Assembly: GCF_047124445.1 (NCBI RefSeq)
Contig: NZ_CP138921.1
Location: 3,038,001 to 3,102,000, forward strand
Direction: 5' to 3'
Source: Shimia sp047124445
GTDB lineage: Bacteria > Pseudomonadota > Alphaproteobacteria > Rhodobacterales > Rhodobacteraceae
Length of the DNA: 64,000 nt
Below the pieces are notes generated by a model. The model did not search any database, had not been told where the DNA came from, and saw only the letters and a list, made by a program, of their open reading frames with translations. Shown piece by piece: positions 62,538 through 64,000 of the stretch. Positions within the stretch are counted from its first letter, which is position 1; the number at the start of each line of letters is the position of its first letter. A program made the translations under genes and the position numbers.

Positions 62538-63113
62538 ATAAACGTAATAGGCTCCAGTGCCGCCATGCCGGATATGGGCTTCTGCCACCTGCAAAATACA
62601 CTGCTTCATCGGTGGCAGCGCAAACCACTGCGGCACCTGATGTTTGAGCACGCCACGTCGGGTTGGAATCGGCCCATCGTCCCGTTTGGTTTTGCCCTTG
62701 CCGGTGATCACCAACACCAACCGCTTGCCCTCACCATGGGAGCGCATAATGAAACCGGTCAAAGCCCCATGCGCCTGATCTGCTGTCATACCGTGCAGGT
62801 CAATCTTGCCTTCAGGCACCAGCTTCCCGCGCTTCATCCGGCCAAAGGCTTTCTTGTCCATTTGAACCGGCTGACGCGCTACGCGTTCGGACACGGATCC
62901 CATCAGATCATGCATCGACGGGCTGGCATTGGCTTTGGAGCCAACTTCAAAATCCGGCAGGGTAGGGGAGAGGTGTGGCCTTGGCTTCTTGATCGGTTTT
63001 GGCTTGGGTTTTGGCAACTCATGCGCGCTTGTACCGGGATTCAGTCGCTCAGCTGTATCTGCCACCTTCCGCCAGAGGGTGACCTCTTCCTCACTCAATT
63101 TCCGCCGTGTCAC
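62523..63113 (-). CDS. Smr domain protein
   Basis: A 196-residue protein: a basic, low-complexity N-terminal part (residues 1-90, with a KPKPKPIKKPRP stretch) and a C-terminal Smr domain (KIDLHGMTADQAHGALTGFI, LVLVITGKGKTKRDDG, APPMKQ-like strand). Smr domains are small nucleases related to MutS2 C-termini. The N-terminus overlaps the mltA stop by 4 bases, so the two are cotranscribed. This mltA-smr pair is standard in alphaproteobacteria. Confidence 0.92.
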   Translation of the reverse strand: MTRRKLSEEEVTLWRKVADTAERLNPGTSAHELPKPKPKPIKKPRPHLSPTLPDFEVGSKANASPSMHDLMGSVSERVARQPVQMDKKAFGRMKRGKLVPEGKIDLHGMTADQAHGALTGFIMRSHGEGKRLVLVITGKGKTKRDDGPIPTRRGVLKHQVPQWFALPPMKQCILQVAEAHIRHGGTGAYYVYLRRR

Positions 63114-64000
63114 AGAACCGACTCCGGCAACATCGCATAAGCCCGCTGAATGGGCAGAAGCACCACCATGCGGCCCGGATCTTTGAGCGTTCCCGCCGCC
63201 TTACCGGCTTCATCACCGGTGCCAAAAAAGATGTCCGCTCGCTGCGCGCCCTTGATGGCCGATCCGGTATCCTGGGCGATCATCAATCGCCGCAGAGGTC
63301 CAGCACCGTCTTTTTCCACCCAAACCGGCGCGCCCAGAGGCGTAAACTTCGGGTCCACCGCCACCGACCGCATTGCCGTGATCGAGCGGTTCATCGCCCC
63401 CAACGGGCCCTTGTGCGCGGGCACGCGGCTTACTTCCCGGAAGAACACGAAGCTGTCGTTGTGCCGCAGCAGTTCCGCACCATCCACCGGATTGCGCTTC
63501 ACCCAATTCTTGATCACCTGCGCACTCACTTGATGCGCATTATACACACCGCGCCGCACCAGTTCCGCGCCAACAGAGCGGTACTTGTGGCCATTGGCTC
63601 CACCGTAGCCGACACGAATGTACGACCCATTGGGCAGGCGAATACGCCCCGAGCCTTGGATTTGCAGGAAAAACAGCTCGACGCTGTCATCCACCCAAGC
63701 AATCTCCAACCCACGTCCTTGAAGTGCACCGCTGGTCTCGATCTCGCGCCGGGTCAGCCACTGACCACCTTTAGCTTCACGCGGCATTTTGTAGACAGGG
63801 AACCGATACCGCCCGCTTGGCGTCAGAGACCCGTCCAATTCCGGCTCAAAGTAACCGGTGAACAGCGCCGACTTGTCTTTTTCCTCAATCAGAACCGGCC
63901 GAAACAAAAGCTCAAAAAACTTACGTGCATCGTCAATCCCGGTTGCGGCCGCACAAAGCGTCTGCCAATCCGGCGCGTCAAAATCTGCGCAGGTATTCAG
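63110..64000 (-). CDS. mltA: Murein transglycosylase A (MltA), N-terminus beyond window
   Basis: The frame is open to the right edge of the window, so 296 residues of the C-terminal part are visible. It has LFTGYFEPELDGSLTPSGRYRFPVYKMP, the MltA barrel opening, WVDDSVELFFLQIQGSGRI with the catalytic region, RVGYGGANGHKYRSVG, and the 3D domain with MIAQDTGSAIKGAQRADIFFGTG, the Asp residues being catalytic in MltA. It cuts the beta-1,4 bond of peptidoglycan to give 1,6-anhydroMurNAc. The signal sequence would lie outside. It overlaps the Smr gene. Confidence 0.95.
   Translation of the reverse strand: MNTCADFDAPDWQTLCAAATGIDDARKFFELLFRPVLIEEKDKSALFTGYFEPELDGSLTPSGRYRFPVYKMPREAKGGQWLTRREIETSGALQGRGLEIAWVDDSVELFFLQIQGSGRIRLPNGSYIRVGYGGANGHKYRSVGAELVRRGVYNAHQVSAQVIKNWVKRNPVDGAELLRHNDSFVFFREVSRVPAHKGPLGAMNRSITAMRSVAVDPKFTPLGAPVWVEKDGAGPLRRLMIAQDTGSAIKGAQRADIFFGTGDEAGKAAGTLKDPGRMVVLLPIQRAYAMLPESVL

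Overview
This window reads as chromosome of a marine Rhodobacterales (Roseobacter-group) alphaproteobacterium. The base composition is fairly GC-rich and coding density is high. Marker arrangements fit that group: a divergent regB / senC-regA redox system, hemY-mic60-hemD next to tsaD-gpsA, tsaE-amgK-murU-addB-addA-trxA, hslV and hslU, and an mltA-smr pair at the right end. I saw no rRNA, tRNA, CRISPR array, insertion sequence or prophage. The genus is not assigned.

Region 1 (1-9031) is one tightly overlapping operon for amino-sugar uptake and breakdown: the end of a sugar-binding protein, an ABC ATPase, a Gfo/Idh/MocA oxidoreductase, two different SIS-domain deaminase/isomerase candidates, a ROK kinase, a KbaZ/GatZ-family protein, NagA and CutC. 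Together they could phosphorylate, deacetylate and deaminate both N-acetylglucosamine and N-acetylgalactosamine. The KbaZ-like protein would handle the tagatose-6-phosphate branch. Region 2 (9032-18291) is an alpha-glucoside system, aglR-GH1 diverging from aglEFGAK, with two palindromic LacI-type operators in the shared intergenic region.

Region 3 (18563-23219) holds a PhnD-like periplasmic binding protein coupled to a hybrid histidine kinase with one degenerate and one intact receiver, then a DadA-like FAD oxidoreductase. Region 4 (23283-30826) is housekeeping: hemY, mic60 and hemD on the minus strand, and tsaD, gpsA, a YciI protein, an EVE protein and a DUF1761 protein on the plus strand. 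It ends with a structured intergenic region and a DUF2853 gene. Region 5 (31027-39293) is mixed: an oxidoreductase and VOC protein, ahcY, a lower-GC patch with a putative orphan immunity-type gene pair, an HD hydrolase, a GNAT acetyltransferase, a lipoprotein, and a divergent Lrp-type regulator / leucine dehydrogenase pair.

Region 6 (39668-44600) has a nitrate/nitrite-sensing (NIT) chemoreceptor and the RegB/RegA/SenC redox regulators. Region 7 (44704-55095) has a PAS protein, then TsaE, cell-wall-sugar recycling (AmgK/MurU), AddAB double-strand-break repair and thioredoxin. Region 8 (55153-64000) has a possible capsule/glycan protein, then HslV and HslU separated by an aldo/keto reductase and a membrane protein. 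A lipoprotein hydrolase, an MFS transporter, an Smr protein and a truncated MltA complete it.

No wholly new multi-gene system is obvious. The best leads are the dual amino-sugar pathway with a stand-alone KbaZ-like protein, the binding-protein/hybrid-kinase pair with a Glu-substituted receiver, the orphan immunity-type pair, the structured minus-strand intergenic region near 30.3 kb, and several hairpins that would hide ribosome binding sites.
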